Origin: Lysinibacillus sphaericus OT4b.31
GTDB taxonomy: Bacteria; Bacillota; Bacilli; Bacillales_A; Planococcaceae
DNA length: 35,330 nucleotides
NCBI RefSeq assembly: GCF_000392615.1
Contig: NZ_KB933418.1
Span: forward strand, 1 to 35,330
Direction: 5' to 3'
Shown piece by piece: positions 23,928 through 31,474 of the stretch. The number at the start of each line of letters is the position of its first letter. Within the stretch, counting starts at the first letter, position 1. Under the pieces are notes generated by a model. The model was not told where the DNA came from. It searched no databases and saw only the letters and a list, made by a program, of their open reading frames with translations. A program made the translations under genes and the position numbers.

Positions 23928-24215
23928 ATGTCAAATCCTATTTTAGTAAATGTTACAGAAGAAATTGTGCGTGGTTTAGTGAGCTTTCTACTACAAGGAC
24001 CGGAATATCAAACATTTTGTAGATGTGAAACCTGTGAACTTGCCGTAGTAGCACATACACTGAATGCATTGCCAAACACGTATGTTACATCTAATGAATC
24101 CCGAGATGCAGCGTTTAAAATGATGAAAACTCCTGAAAATCTGAAATTAATCAATAAAGAGATTATTCATGCATTACATGCGGAAAATAATCATCCTCAA
24201 CCAATATCTTCATAA
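23928..24215 (+). CDS. comFB: ComFB-family protein (late competence development / cyclic dinucleotide receptor family)
   Basis: This encodes 95 residues from ATG 23928, with AGGTGAAGG upstream; a TTG at 23922 is a less likely start. The ComFB signature is clear: FCRCETCELAVVAHTLNALP (Cys-x-Cys-x-x-Cys followed by the A-L-N-x-L-P helix) and then YVTSNES. The N-terminal part (NPILVNVTEEIVRGLVSFLL) is the usual helical dimer region. The length is normal. ComFB was named from the comF operon but is not needed for transformation in B. subtilis; the family has more recently been described as binding cyclic di-nucleotides. Here it is alone, divergent from an HD-GYP phosphodiesterase gene and convergent with cysK nine bases away. 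Confidence 0.88.
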   Translation: MSNPILVNVTEEIVRGLVSFLLQGPEYQTFCRCETCELAVVAHTLNALPNTYVTSNESRDAAFKMMKTPENLKLINKEIIHALHAENNHPQPISS

Positions 24216-24224
24216 TTGAAACAT

Positions 24225-25178
24225 CTAGATCCCAAGAGAGCCAAAATTAGAAACGCCAAACAACCCGTCCATACTTAAGTAACGCTCTCCATTATCAGGC
24301 GCTATACAAAGAACTCGTTTACCACGACCTAACTCGCGAGCTTTTTGAATCGCTGTCCATACTGCTGCCCCTGAAGAAGGCCCCACTAAAATTCCTTCCA
24401 ATCTTGCTAAATCACGCGTTGTCTGCAATGCATTTTCATCTGTTACTTGTACAATATCATCATAAACATCCGTATTTAAAATAGGGGGAATGAATCCTGG
24501 ACTCGTGCCAACGAGTTTATGCTGGCCCGGTTGCCCGCCTGAGAGTACCGGGGAACCCTTTGGCTCAACAACAATCACTTCTAGATTAGGCAATTTTTCT
24601 TTTAAAACTTCACCCGTTCCAGTAATTGTACCGCCTGTTCCAGCAGTAGCAACAAAGACATCTAATCTACCCGCTGTTTGTTTTAGGATTTCTGGCGCAG
24701 TTGTAATTCGATGAATCGCTGGATTTGCTGGATTTTCGAACTGTTGCGGAACAAAACTGTTATCTATTTGGCTATGTAATTCAAGTGCTTTTTTTACAGC
24801 TCCCGGCATTTTTTCGACAGCAGGAGTCAAAATAACTTGCGCACCATAGGCCTTTAATATGGATATTCGTTCTCGCGTCATGTTATCAGGCATAACAAAT
24901 ATCGCTTTATATCCTTTAGCAGCAGCATTCATTGCTAGCCCAATACCTGTATTACCACTAGTCGGCTCAATAATCGTAGCCCCTTCTCCGATTAATCCTT
25001 GACGCTCAGCTTGTTGAATTAAAGAATAGGCTGCACGATCTTTTACGCTACCACTTGGGTTAAAATACTCTAATTTAACAAGGACTTCTGCACACGTTTC
25101 GTCTACAAGTTGATTTAATCGAACGATTGGCGTATTCCCAACCAAATCTAATATAGAATTATATAATATATTCTTCAT
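24225..25178 (-). CDS. cysK: Cysteine synthase A (O-acetylserine sulfhydrylase)
   Basis: This encodes 317 residues from ATG 25178-25176, with a GGAAGTGA site. It forms L-cysteine from O-acetyl-L-serine and sulfide using pyridoxal phosphate. The motifs are complete: LVGNTPIVRLN, FNPSGSVKDRAAYSLI (the PLP lysine), PTSGNTGIGLAM (the substrate-binding T-S-G-N-T loop), VATAGTGGTITGTGEVLK (phosphate loop), the PKGSPVLSGG lid, and VGPSSGAAVW near the C-terminus (serine to the PLP ring nitrogen). It ends in GSLGI, and a C-terminal Ile is the form bound by serine acetyltransferase or other partners in the cysteine synthase complex. It is a cytosolic dimer and appears monocistronic. Confidence 0.93.
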   Translation of the reverse strand: MKNILYNSILDLVGNTPIVRLNQLVDETCAEVLVKLEYFNPSGSVKDRAAYSLIQQAERQGLIGEGATIIEPTSGNTGIGLAMNAAAKGYKAIFVMPDNMTRERISILKAYGAQVILTPAVEKMPGAVKKALELHSQIDNSFVPQQFENPANPAIHRITTAPEILKQTAGRLDVFVATAGTGGTITGTGEVLKEKLPNLEVIVVEPKGSPVLSGGQPGQHKLVGTSPGFIPPILNTDVYDDIVQVTDENALQTTRDLARLEGILVGPSSGAAVWTAIQKARELGRGKRVLCIAPDNGERYLSMDGLFGVSNFGSLGI

Positions 25179-25226
25179 CTAATCACTTCCAATTCATTAT
25201 TTTACTTAACTTAATTACATCTCTTT

Positions 25227-25254
25227 CAAGTAAGGATAAAATTATTCTTACTTG
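25227..25254. promoter_or_regulatory. Candidate operator upstream of cysK (8-bp inverted repeat)
   Basis: CAAGTAAG (25227-25234) and CTTACTTG (25247-25254) form an exact inverted repeat about 50 bases upstream of the cysK start. The position is right for a promoter-proximal operator. It does not match the CymR-type site I know, and no S-box or T-box leader was recognised. Confidence 0.3.
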
Positions 25255-25421
25255 TTTACAAGGTATTAGAACATATTTGTTCGAAAATTACATCTATTTA
25301 AGTTGATTTCATAATTTCAATTCTATAGTATCAAGATTAAATACTTACCTGAAATATAAAATAACATTATTCGAATATGGTATTATTAGAAAAAATAACA
25401 GTTATTAAGGAGATTTTTTTA

Positions 25422-25739
25422 GTGGAAAATTTACAATCGATTGAGCAATTTGAAGAACTAAAAAAGGGTGAACATACGATATTTGTTTTTTCAGCAGATT
25501 GGTGTGTAGATTGTCGTGTCATTGATCCTATACTACCTGCAATAGAAGAAAATTATGCTGATTATCGTTTTGTTAAGATTGACCGCGATCAATTCATCGA
25601 TCTATGTATCGAATTAGATGTATATGGTATTCCAAGTTTTCTTGCTTACGATAAAGGGTATGAAGTAGGCCGATTTGTTAGTAAGGACCGCAAAACACAA
25701 CAAGAAATCGAAGCTTTTATTGATGGATTAAAAGCATGA
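25422..25739 (+). CDS. Thioredoxin-like protein (YtpP-like)
   Basis: This encodes 105 residues from GTG 25422, with AAGGAG nine bases upstream. An ATG at 25377 would add 15 residues with no ribosome binding site. It has a thioredoxin fold with the redox motif FSADWCVDCRVIDPILP (C-V-D-C instead of C-G-P-C), the cis-proline loop YGIPSFLAYDKG, and FVKIDRDQFIDLC in the central region. Sequence style and length closely match the B. subtilis YtpP family, predicted cytosolic disulfide reductases. The unusual Asp between the cysteines should shift the redox potential relative to thioredoxin. It stands alone; a terminator follows at 25805. Confidence 0.88.
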   Translation: MENLQSIEQFEELKKGEHTIFVFSADWCVDCRVIDPILPAIEENYADYRFVKIDRDQFIDLCIELDVYGIPSFLAYDKGYEVGRFVSKDRKTQQEIEAFIDGLKA

Positions 25740-25804
25740 TTTACAGAGAAATCTAATCTCACCGAATATGGTAGCGAGCACTGAACAAATGAAATGCCAA
25801 AAAA

Positions 25805-25838
25805 GGCAATCTCACTATGTTATGAGTTGCCTATTTTT
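25805..25838 (+). terminator. Intrinsic terminator
   Basis: AGGCAA plus CTCA (25805-25815, one bulged base) pairs with TGAGTTGCCT (25824-25833) and is followed by ATTTTTG. It lies 65 bases after the thioredoxin-like gene. Confidence 0.65.
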
Positions 25839-25921
25839 GCATGTAGGGTATGCCGGAGGTGCCCTTCTTATAATCATTCAACAATATTCATGTAAAAGAA
25901 TAGCGTAGGGTGGTGGATAAG

Positions 25922-26107
25922 ATGTGGTCACAAGTATATAGTGTTTTGATGCTAGTGGCTTCTTTAGTTATTGTTATGTCTAAAATAACCAAAGACAAAG
26001 AGCCACTAAACAAGATGTCGTGGATTCAAATTTCTGTGGTTGCCATTCTCTGCATTGTGGCCACTGGTTTAGCGGTAGGAATTATTTATGGTACGGTCTA
26101 TTTGTAA
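25922..26107 (+). CDS. Small two-helix membrane protein (61 aa)
   Basis: ATG 25922 has AGGGTGG about eight bases upstream. The product has two hydrophobic helices, residues 3-21 (SQVYSVLMLVASLVIVMS) and 35-60 (SWIQISVVAILCIVATGLAV, then IIYGTVYL). A charged loop KITKDKEPLNKM sits between them, probably cytosolic. A second tiny membrane ORF begins five bases after its stop. I do not recognise the family; function unknown. Confidence 0.7.
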   Translation: MWSQVYSVLMLVASLVIVMSKITKDKEPLNKMSWIQISVVAILCIVATGLAVGIIYGTVYL

Positions 26108-26112
26108 AATAA

Positions 26113-26226
26113 TTGAAACTTCATATAATAGTACGTTGGACCTTTTATCTCTTAACAATTATTGTCGCATTATTTCTAATTAGTTTGCTCGTTCAAAAGT
26201 TTCCTCCCAAACTAATTAAAAAATAA
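26113..26226 (+). CDS. Possible tiny membrane protein (37 aa)
   Basis: A frame from TTG 26113 encodes 37 residues: KLHIIVRWTFYLL, then TIIVALFLISLLVQKF, then PPKLIKK. That is one membrane helix with a basic C-terminus, the normal form of a small membrane protein. It follows the previous small membrane gene by five bases, so it could be translated by coupling. Against it: it starts with TTG and lacks its own ribosome binding site. Confidence 0.4.
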   Translation: MKLHIIVRWTFYLLTIIVALFLISLLVQKFPPKLIKK

Positions 26227-26334
26227 CCGGCTATAAGGGAAAGCGCTCTTTCACTATGGAAACAGATTAGTGCACAACTACAATTTTGACAGGGCTTTTT
26301 TGCCTGTGCTAATGTGTACTTGAGGTGATAAAAA

Positions 26335-26751
26335 ATGGTATATCAATCCCAAAATATCTTTATCAATTTACCTGTGAAAGACCTGAACAAGTCGACTACT
26401 TTCTTCAAGGAGCTAGGTTTTAAGTTCAACCTACAATTCACCACTGAGGACACAGCCAGTATGATTATCAGTGACAATATCTTTGCGTTGTTAATGCTGG
26501 AAGAACGTTTCAAAGAGTTTAGTAAGAAGAAAATTGTGGATACTGCTACTTCGGCACAAGCAATTTTCTGCTTATCAGCTGAAAGTCGAGATCAAGTGGA
26601 TGCGTTGGTAAATAAGGCACTATCATCTGGTGGTAAATCTTCGAGTGACCCCCAAGATCATGGATTTATGTATGTTTGGGGTTTTCAGGACGTAGACGGT
26701 CATCTATGGGAAATCGCGTATATGGATGTAAGTGCAATGAATCAGGGATAA
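26335..26751 (+). CDS. VOC superfamily (glyoxalase/bleomycin resistance-like) protein
   Basis: This encodes 138 residues from ATG 26335, with GAGGTGA upstream. There are two beta-alpha-beta-beta-beta halves: half one is NIFINLPVKDLNKSTTFFKE, then LGFKFNLQF; half two is AIFCLSAESRDQVDALVNKA, then GFMYVWGFQDVDGHLWEIAY. The end H-x-W-E-I-x-Y-M-D carries the usual metal-binding glutamate and histidine. The length is typical of single-domain dimeric VOC proteins of the PhnB/YdeN-like kind, often annotated glyoxalase or extradiol dioxygenase. The actual substrate is not determinable. A terminator follows at 26793. Confidence 0.85.
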   Translation: MVYQSQNIFINLPVKDLNKSTTFFKELGFKFNLQFTTEDTASMIISDNIFALLMLEERFKEFSKKKIVDTATSAQAIFCLSAESRDQVDALVNKALSSGGKSSSDPQDHGFMYVWGFQDVDGHLWEIAYMDVSAMNQG

Positions 26752-26792
26752 ATGGTTTGAGCGTTTGTTGAATCAAATTTTATGTGCTACGG

Positions 26793-26824
26793 GATGATGT
26801 CTTAATAGATATCATCTTTTTTTA
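26793..26824 (+). terminator. Intrinsic terminator
   Basis: GATGATGTCT (26793-26802) pairs with AGATATCATC (26807-26816), including one G-T pair and a four-base loop, followed by a run of seven Ts. It ends the VOC gene. Confidence 0.75.
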
Positions 26825-26869
26825 CGTCTTATTCATGAGTAGACGGGAACAATATTTAACAAATTGAAA

Positions 26870-27130
26870 AATTTGGCAAGGGGCATCACATAATTGTTGC
26901 AGGACAACCGTTCCTTCGAATGCCTTTCACAGCATGCCACGCCAAAACCACTATCCAAAGCAAGTCTACTCTCAACGTAGGCACCACGGCAACGAGATAA
27001 ACTTTGCTTGCACCCGTTTTTACCATGCCTGTGCAGCTTGATGGAAACCTGTGCCACCACGCGGTAAACTAACAGCTGAATTTTTGTCAAAGGGCAGGTG
27101 TTTAAGGAAACTCTAGTGCATTTTAAATTC
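26870..27130. repeat. GC-richer, non-coding block; probable dispersed repeat or structured RNA
   Basis: About 260 bases rich in G and C (GCACCACGGCAACGAG, GTGCCACCACGCGG) sit between two AT-rich genes, downstream of both the VOC gene and the minus-strand TetR gene. A long minus-strand frame crosses it (27171-26833) but has no ribosome binding site and an unusual Cys/Arg/His-rich composition typical of translated repeats. Internal complementarity exists: AAGCAA with TTGCTT and TCTC with GAGA in one nested arm. I recall very similar short 'proteins' repeated many times in Lysinibacillus genomes, which suggests a dispersed element. That is memory, not a search. Confidence 0.5.
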
Positions 27131-27148
27131 AATCCGTTGTGTAAATAA

Positions 27149-27748
27149 TTATAAACGGAGGCTTGTAACAAGTTGTTTCACAAGTGGTTTTCCTAGATCT
27201 TCCAATGTTACTTCATCTAACTGCAATCCCCAATAATAAATGGCTCCCATCAAACATTGTACAATCATCTGAAAAAACACTTTCGTGGACTCAACGTCTC
27301 TAATCGAGCTATCTTTTTTTCCTTCTTCAATAATTTGGCGCAGAATTACATATAATTTACGATTCTCATTTGTGAAAAAAGTATGCTCATTACTGATGAT
27401 TGCTGCAGAGTAAATGACACGCATTAAATCTTTGCCCATCTCTTTTTCAATACAACGAAATACGGCAAGACAGAACGCTTCCAATCGTTCTATTGCTAAA
27501 GTATTTTCTAGCTTTATTTCCTCATAGATATGAACATATTTTTCATCCATTTCCATAAAACGCATCATGAAAATACTTGATTTAGAAGGAAAATGCTGAT
27601 AAAAAGACCCCTTTGAAGTTTTACTCTCCTTGACAATTCGATCCACCGAAACGTTATCGTAGCCTAAGGTTTTGAATAAATCGAGTGCTACGGTCATGAT
27701 ATGAAGTTGTGTTTGAAGACCTTTTGTTGTTTTATTCTCTAAATCCAT
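27149..27748 (-). CDS. TetR-family transcriptional regulator of the ketone-body operon
   Basis: This encodes 199 residues from ATG 27748-27746, with AAGGAGC upstream. The N-terminal TetR DNA-binding domain is clear: IMTVALDLFKTLGYDNVSVD, then RIVKESKTSKGSFYQHFPSK, whose G-S-F-Y-Q-H-F-x-S-K recognition helix is the family hallmark. The C-terminal 140 residues are an all-helical ligand-binding and dimerisation domain (FMEMDEKYVHIYEEI, then VFFQMIVQCLMGAIYYWGLQ) resembling the QacR/FadR-type groups. It is divergent from the scoA operon with 108 bases between the starts, which contain a palindromic operator. The likely inducer is a CoA thioester or a ketone-body metabolite (inferred from position). 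Confidence 0.88.
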   Translation of the reverse strand: MDLENKTTKGLQTQLHIMTVALDLFKTLGYDNVSVDRIVKESKTSKGSFYQHFPSKSSIFMMRFMEMDEKYVHIYEEIKLENTLAIERLEAFCLAVFRCIEKEMGKDLMRVIYSAAIISNEHTFFTNENRKLYVILRQIIEEGKKDSSIRDVESTKVFFQMIVQCLMGAIYYWGLQLDEVTLEDLGKPLVKQLVTSLRL

Positions 27749-27788
27749 TCGTTTTTGCTCCTTAATGAAAAAATATTCTGAAAAATGT

Positions 27789-27830
27789 TTGACTATAACT
27801 TTACCTCATTATATCATCAGACTATAGTCT
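27789..27830 (+). promoter_or_regulatory. Promoter and palindromic operator of the scoA operon
   Basis: TTGACT (27789-27794) is a good -35 box, and 17 bases later TATCAT is an acceptable -10 box. Directly downstream lies the perfect 12-bp palindrome AGACTATAGTCT (27819-27830), positioned near the transcription start. Divergent TetR regulators typically bind such a site to block both promoters, so this is the probable operator. Confidence 0.65.
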
Positions 27831-27856
27831 AGTCTAACGAGGAGGGGGGATAAAAA

Positions 27857-28543
27857 ATGGAAAAGCTGAAAAAAGCAGAAGAGCTAGCATTTTTGTTTAA
27901 AGATTCTATGCGTTTGTTAGTCGGAGGTTTTGGCATTTCAGGTACGCCGTTAACCTTATTAGATGCTGTTGCGCAGTTTGAGGCAGGAAATTATGAGGTT
28001 GTCAGCAATAATCTTGGGGATGACGGTAAAGGACTTCATAAAGTGTTCGAGGCAGGAAAAATCGAGAAAGCAATTGGTTCGTTTTTCACGATTAACAAAG
28101 AAGCGATTATGGCTTGGTCTCTGGGAAAGTTGAAAATTGATTTAATACCACAGGGGACTTTAGCAGAGGCGATTCGCTGTGGAGGTGCTGGCATTGGTGG
28201 TTTTTATACACCAACTGCTGTTGGGACACGACTAGCTGAAGGGAAGGAAGTCCGTGAAATTGATGGCGTTCGTTATTTATTTGAAAAAGCTATCAAAGGA
28301 GATATCGCCCTCATCAAAGCAGCGAAAGCCGATAAAGCAGGCAATCTGGTGTATCACACGACTGCAAGAAACTTTAACCCCATAATGGCCACTGCCGCTG
28401 AAGTAGTCATTGTGGAAGTTGATGAAATCGTTGAAATTGGGGAACTAAGCCCTGAAGAAATTGTCACACCACACATCTTTGTAGATTACGTAATTGAAAG
28501 TAAATACATCAAACAAGGGGGGACCTATGTTGAAGCCAAATAG
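27857..28543 (+). CDS. scoA: Succinyl-CoA:3-ketoacid CoA-transferase subunit A
   Basis: This encodes 228 residues from ATG 27857, with GGAGGGGGG upstream. It forms the alpha half of the CoA-transferase that moves CoA to acetoacetate. Conserved features are MRLLVGGFGISGTPLTLLDA (glycine-rich CoA loop), NNLGDDGKGL, GTLAEAIRCGGAGIGGFYTP (oxyanion region) and ADKAGNLVYHTTARNFNP. It overlaps subunit B by 17 bases, so translation is coupled and gives equal amounts. The order A, B, permease, dehydrogenases and thiolase resembles the B. subtilis scoAB-yxj region with added genes. Cytosolic. Confidence 0.93.
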   Translation: MEKLKKAEELAFLFKDSMRLLVGGFGISGTPLTLLDAVAQFEAGNYEVVSNNLGDDGKGLHKVFEAGKIEKAIGSFFTINKEAIMAWSLGKLKIDLIPQGTLAEAIRCGGAGIGGFYTPTAVGTRLAEGKEVREIDGVRYLFEKAIKGDIALIKAAKADKAGNLVYHTTARNFNPIMATAAEVVIVEVDEIVEIGELSPEEIVTPHIFVDYVIESKYIKQGGTYVEAK

Positions 28544-29171
28544 TCGAGAAATAATTGCAAAGCGTATTGCACGTGAGCTAAAAGACGGCGATGTAGTAAA
28601 TCTAGGTGTAGGAATTCCAACGCTTGTTTCGAAATATCTTGAAGATAAAAAGATATATTTACAAACTGAAAATGGCCTCATCGGCATGGGCCCCCCACCG
28701 AATGACAAGGAACAAGATATAGATTTAATCGATGCCAGCAAAGCGCCTGTGACAATAACGCCAGAAGCGGCATTTTTTGATAGCGCTTTCTCATTCGCGA
28801 TGATTCGGGGGAAACACGTTGATGTAGCTGTTCTAGGAACACTTGAGGTTGACCGTTATGGTGAGATTGCGAACTGGTCTGTGCCAAATCAACCCATCTT
28901 AGGCGTCGGCGGCGCGATGGACCTAGTCGCTGGAGCGAAAAAAGTAATCGTAGCAAGTACTCTTTTTACAAAAGATGGTTCGTCTAAATTAGTGGAAACG
29001 TTAACACTTGATTCTAGCGGTGAACGGCGTGTTAATCAATTTGTGACGGAGTATGCGAACTTTATATTCCAAGATGGTGAGATTTTCATCAAGGATATTT
29101 ATGGTGATTTAACAGTTGAAGAATTAGAAGCACGCATTGGTTTACCGTTAAGACGAAACATAAATAACTAA
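28527..29171 (+). CDS. scoB: Succinyl-CoA:3-ketoacid CoA-transferase subunit B
   Basis: This encodes 214 residues. ATG 28527 has AAGGGGGGA just upstream; the in-frame extension to 28494 lies inside scoA and lacks a site. This is the catalytic subunit: Glu48 in YLQTENGLIGMGP forms the gamma-glutamyl-CoA intermediate. Other features are VVNLGVGIPTLVSKYL, FDSAFSFAMIRGKHVDVAVL and GAMDLVAGAKKVIVA. Together with subunit A it converts acetoacetate plus succinyl-CoA to acetoacetyl-CoA, the activation step in ketone-body use. The size is normal for the bacterial B chain. Confidence 0.93.
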   Translation: MLKPNSREIIAKRIARELKDGDVVNLGVGIPTLVSKYLEDKKIYLQTENGLIGMGPPPNDKEQDIDLIDASKAPVTITPEAAFFDSAFSFAMIRGKHVDVAVLGTLEVDRYGEIANWSVPNQPILGVGGAMDLVAGAKKVIVASTLFTKDGSSKLVETLTLDSSGERRVNQFVTEYANFIFQDGEIFIKDIYGDLTVEELEARIGLPLRRNINN

Positions 29172-29187
29172 TTGAAGGAGGAAGCCT

Positions 29188-30498
29188 ATGTGGAGTTTGA
29201 TTACGATTACGATTTCATTAATTCTATTAATCGTATTAGCACTAAGAGGATTTAGTATTATTATCATCGCTCCTGTTGTAAGTTTATTCGTCATGGTGAC
29301 GAATGGATTTCCAATTCTAGAGACGTTCCAAGAAACGTACATGACAGGATTTATCGGCTATGTTCGAAATTATTTCCTTATTTTTTTATTTGCAGCGATG
29401 TTCGGTAAGCTCATGGATGATAGTGGTGCGGCTCGTCAAATCGCCAATCTTTTACTTCGAATTATCGGAAAAGATAGTAAATATAAAGTGTTAGTAGCCA
29501 TTATGGTTATTTGTGCGTTCTTAACGTACGGTGGAATAAGTTTATTTGTCGTAATTTTCGCAGTATTACCAATCGCGAAGCCATTATTCAAAGAGTTAGA
29601 TATTCCGTGGCATCTATTCATGGCCGCGTTTTTTACAGGGATTGGGACCTTTACAATGACGATGTTACCAGGAACGCCTTCTGTCCAGAACATTATCCCA
29701 ACGAAGTACCTTGGGACAACTGTTACAGCGGCTCCTTTACTAGGGATTATTGCAGCGGTGTTCGTCATTGCGATTAACTTATGGTACATGAAGTTTGCGT
29801 TAAAACGTTCAGAACAACGTAAGGAAACGTATGCAGGTATGACAAATCCAGATAAAGATGGTACAGAAGGCATCAAAGATATCTACGAGGGTCGTGCATT
29901 ACCAAATGCGATTGTGAGTTTAATTCCGCCAGTTGCTTTGTTAATTGCATTGAATATCTTCAAGGTTGAAATCATATACACGCTGATGGGTGTTGTAGTA
30001 TTAGCAAGCGTATTATTTTGGAAGTACATTGAAATCAAGAAAAATACATTGAACGAAGGGGCTGTATCAGCGGTACTGCCAATTATCAATACGAGCGCTG
30101 ACGTTGGTTATGGCTCGGTCATTGCGATTACAACAGGTTTCGGCATTTTCAATGAAGCGATGGCGCAAATTCCAGGTAGTCCACTGATTTCACTGTTCTT
30201 AGCAACAACGGCACTTGCAGGAATCACAGGGTCTTCAAGTGGTGGACTAGGCATTGCGATGGAAGCGCTATCATCCACTTACCTGAAAATGGGGTTAAAT
30301 CCAGATGCTATGCACAGGGTAGCGGCCATTGCGTCGGGTGGTCTAGATTCACTACCACATAATGGTGCTGTTATTACGATTTTAGTAGCTTCAAAGTTAA
30401 CACATAAAGATGCTTACAAGCATATCTTTGCAGTTTCCGTTGTTGCACCATTAATTGCAAGTATTCCAATGCTAATAGCAGCAGTTTTATTATACTAA
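29188..30498 (+). CDS. GntP-family permease, probable 3-hydroxybutyrate/short-chain hydroxyacid transporter
   Basis: This encodes 436 residues from ATG 29188, preceded by GAAGGAGG. It has about 12 membrane helices, for example ITISLILLIVLALRGFSIII, YFLIFLFAAMFGKLMDDSGA and VVAPLIASIPMLIAAVLL. Family motifs include TYGGISLFVVIFAVLPIA, the P-G-T-P-S-V-Q-N loop in TMLPGTPSVQNIIPTKYLG, and GITGSSSGGLGIAMEALS. GntP proteins carry gluconate-like and hydroxy acids with protons. The B. subtilis neighbour of scoAB, YxjC, belongs here. With CoA-transferase upstream and hydroxybutyrate dehydrogenase downstream, 3-hydroxybutyrate or acetoacetate is the most likely substrate (inferred from context). Confidence 0.9.
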   Translation: MWSLITITISLILLIVLALRGFSIIIIAPVVSLFVMVTNGFPILETFQETYMTGFIGYVRNYFLIFLFAAMFGKLMDDSGAARQIANLLLRIIGKDSKYKVLVAIMVICAFLTYGGISLFVVIFAVLPIAKPLFKELDIPWHLFMAAFFTGIGTFTMTMLPGTPSVQNIIPTKYLGTTVTAAPLLGIIAAVFVIAINLWYMKFALKRSEQRKETYAGMTNPDKDGTEGIKDIYEGRALPNAIVSLIPPVALLIALNIFKVEIIYTLMGVVVLASVLFWKYIEIKKNTLNEGAVSAVLPIINTSADVGYGSVIAITTGFGIFNEAMAQIPGSPLISLFLATTALAGITGSSSGGLGIAMEALSSTYLKMGLNPDAMHRVAAIASGGLDSLPHNGAVITILVASKLTHKDAYKHIFAVSVVAPLIASIPMLIAAVLLY

Positions 30499-30517
30499 CA
30501 CTTAAGGGGGAAGGTAG

Positions 30518-31474
30518 ATGATTCGAAAAATTGGGGTTATTGGATCGGGAACAATGGGGTTTGGCATTGCGTTTCAATTTATCACGAAAGGACTGCCTGT
30601 GATTTTACAGGATATTAACGAAGAATCCCTACAATTAGCGCGCGAAAAACTGAAAACCTATCTGAAGATTTTCAGTGAGGAGGGGACAGTGTTTGAAGAT
30701 TCAGATGAAATAATTATAGAACGGTTAACCTGTACTACAAATATAGAAGAGCTTGCTGATTGTGATTTGGTCATTGAATCTGCAACAGAAAATCTGGAGC
30801 TCAAGCAGAAAATCTTTCAGCAACTGGATGAGGTTTGCGCTGAACACACAATTTTAGCATCAAATACTTCCAGTTTAAAACTTTCAGAAATCGTACGTCA
30901 TCTAGAAAAGCGTAAGGATAAAGTGCTGCTCACCCATTTTTTTAATCCAGCGCATATTGTACCGCTTGTGGAGCTGCTAAAAGGACCTGATACAAAGCAG
31001 GAGACATACGATGAAGTAGATGCATTGATGAAAAAAGTGGGAAAAGTGACGATTGAAGTTCGCCGTGAAGTGCCAGGGCTGGTAGCAAACCGTATGCAAG
31101 TAGCATTAGCGCGTGAAGCTTTAGCATTGTTAGAAGACGGCGTTGTGTCAGAGGAGGATTTAGAAAGTGCGATATTCGCAGGTCCAGGCTTCCGATTTGC
31201 GTCGAGTGGTTTACTGAAGATTATTGATTTTGGTGGACTAGATATTTGGGGCATCGTATTGGATCAATTACAGCCAGTGATAGAATCAAAAGTTCGTTCG
31301 TTTAGCGTCATTAAAGATAAATCCGAACAAGGCAATCTAGGCGTCAAATCTTCTAAAGGTTTCTTTGAATATCCGGGGAAAGGCCTAGATGAATACGTAA
31401 TCGAGCGTGATCGTTCGTTGATTCAACAGCTTAAAACATTTAGTAAAATTCAAAGGGGGCTTGAGCATGCGTAA
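30518..31474 (+). CDS. 3-hydroxyacyl-CoA (3-hydroxybutyryl-CoA) dehydrogenase
   Basis: This encodes 318 residues from ATG 30518, with GGGGGAAGG upstream. The NAD-binding Rossmann fold opens with IGVIGSGTMGFGIAFQFITK (G-x-G-x-M-G), and the acidic residue of the second strand is in LQDINEE. DLVIESATENLELKQKIF and the catalytic region LLTHFFNPAHIVPLVELLKG (the histidine of H-F-F-N-P) follow, then the C-terminal helical domain VPGLVANRMQVALAREALAL and KSSKGFFEYPG. It oxidises 3-hydroxyacyl-CoA to the 3-keto form. At 318 residues it is slightly longer than the 282-residue butyrate-type enzymes and closer to the YodN/CHAD-like group, so carnitine or other hydroxyacyl substrates are possible. Its stop overlaps the next start by eight bases. 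Confidence 0.88.
   Translation: MIRKIGVIGSGTMGFGIAFQFITKGLPVILQDINEESLQLAREKLKTYLKIFSEEGTVFEDSDEIIIERLTCTTNIEELADCDLVIESATENLELKQKIFQQLDEVCAEHTILASNTSSLKLSEIVRHLEKRKDKVLLTHFFNPAHIVPLVELLKGPDTKQETYDEVDALMKKVGKVTIEVRREVPGLVANRMQVALAREALALLEDGVVSEEDLESAIFAGPGFRFASSGLLKIIDFGGLDIWGIVLDQLQPVIESKVRSFSVIKDKSEQGNLGVKSSKGFFEYPGKGLDEYVIERDRSLIQQLKTFSKIQRGLEHA

Noticed and set aside
26833..27171. 112-residue minus-strand ORF over the GC-rich block
   Set aside because: Cys/His/Arg-rich translation typical of repeats, and no start signals. Treated as a repeat instead.
28678..28956. Minus-strand ORF within scoB, and similar ones in the ketone-body operon
   Set aside because: All are antisense shadows of strongly supported enzymes.
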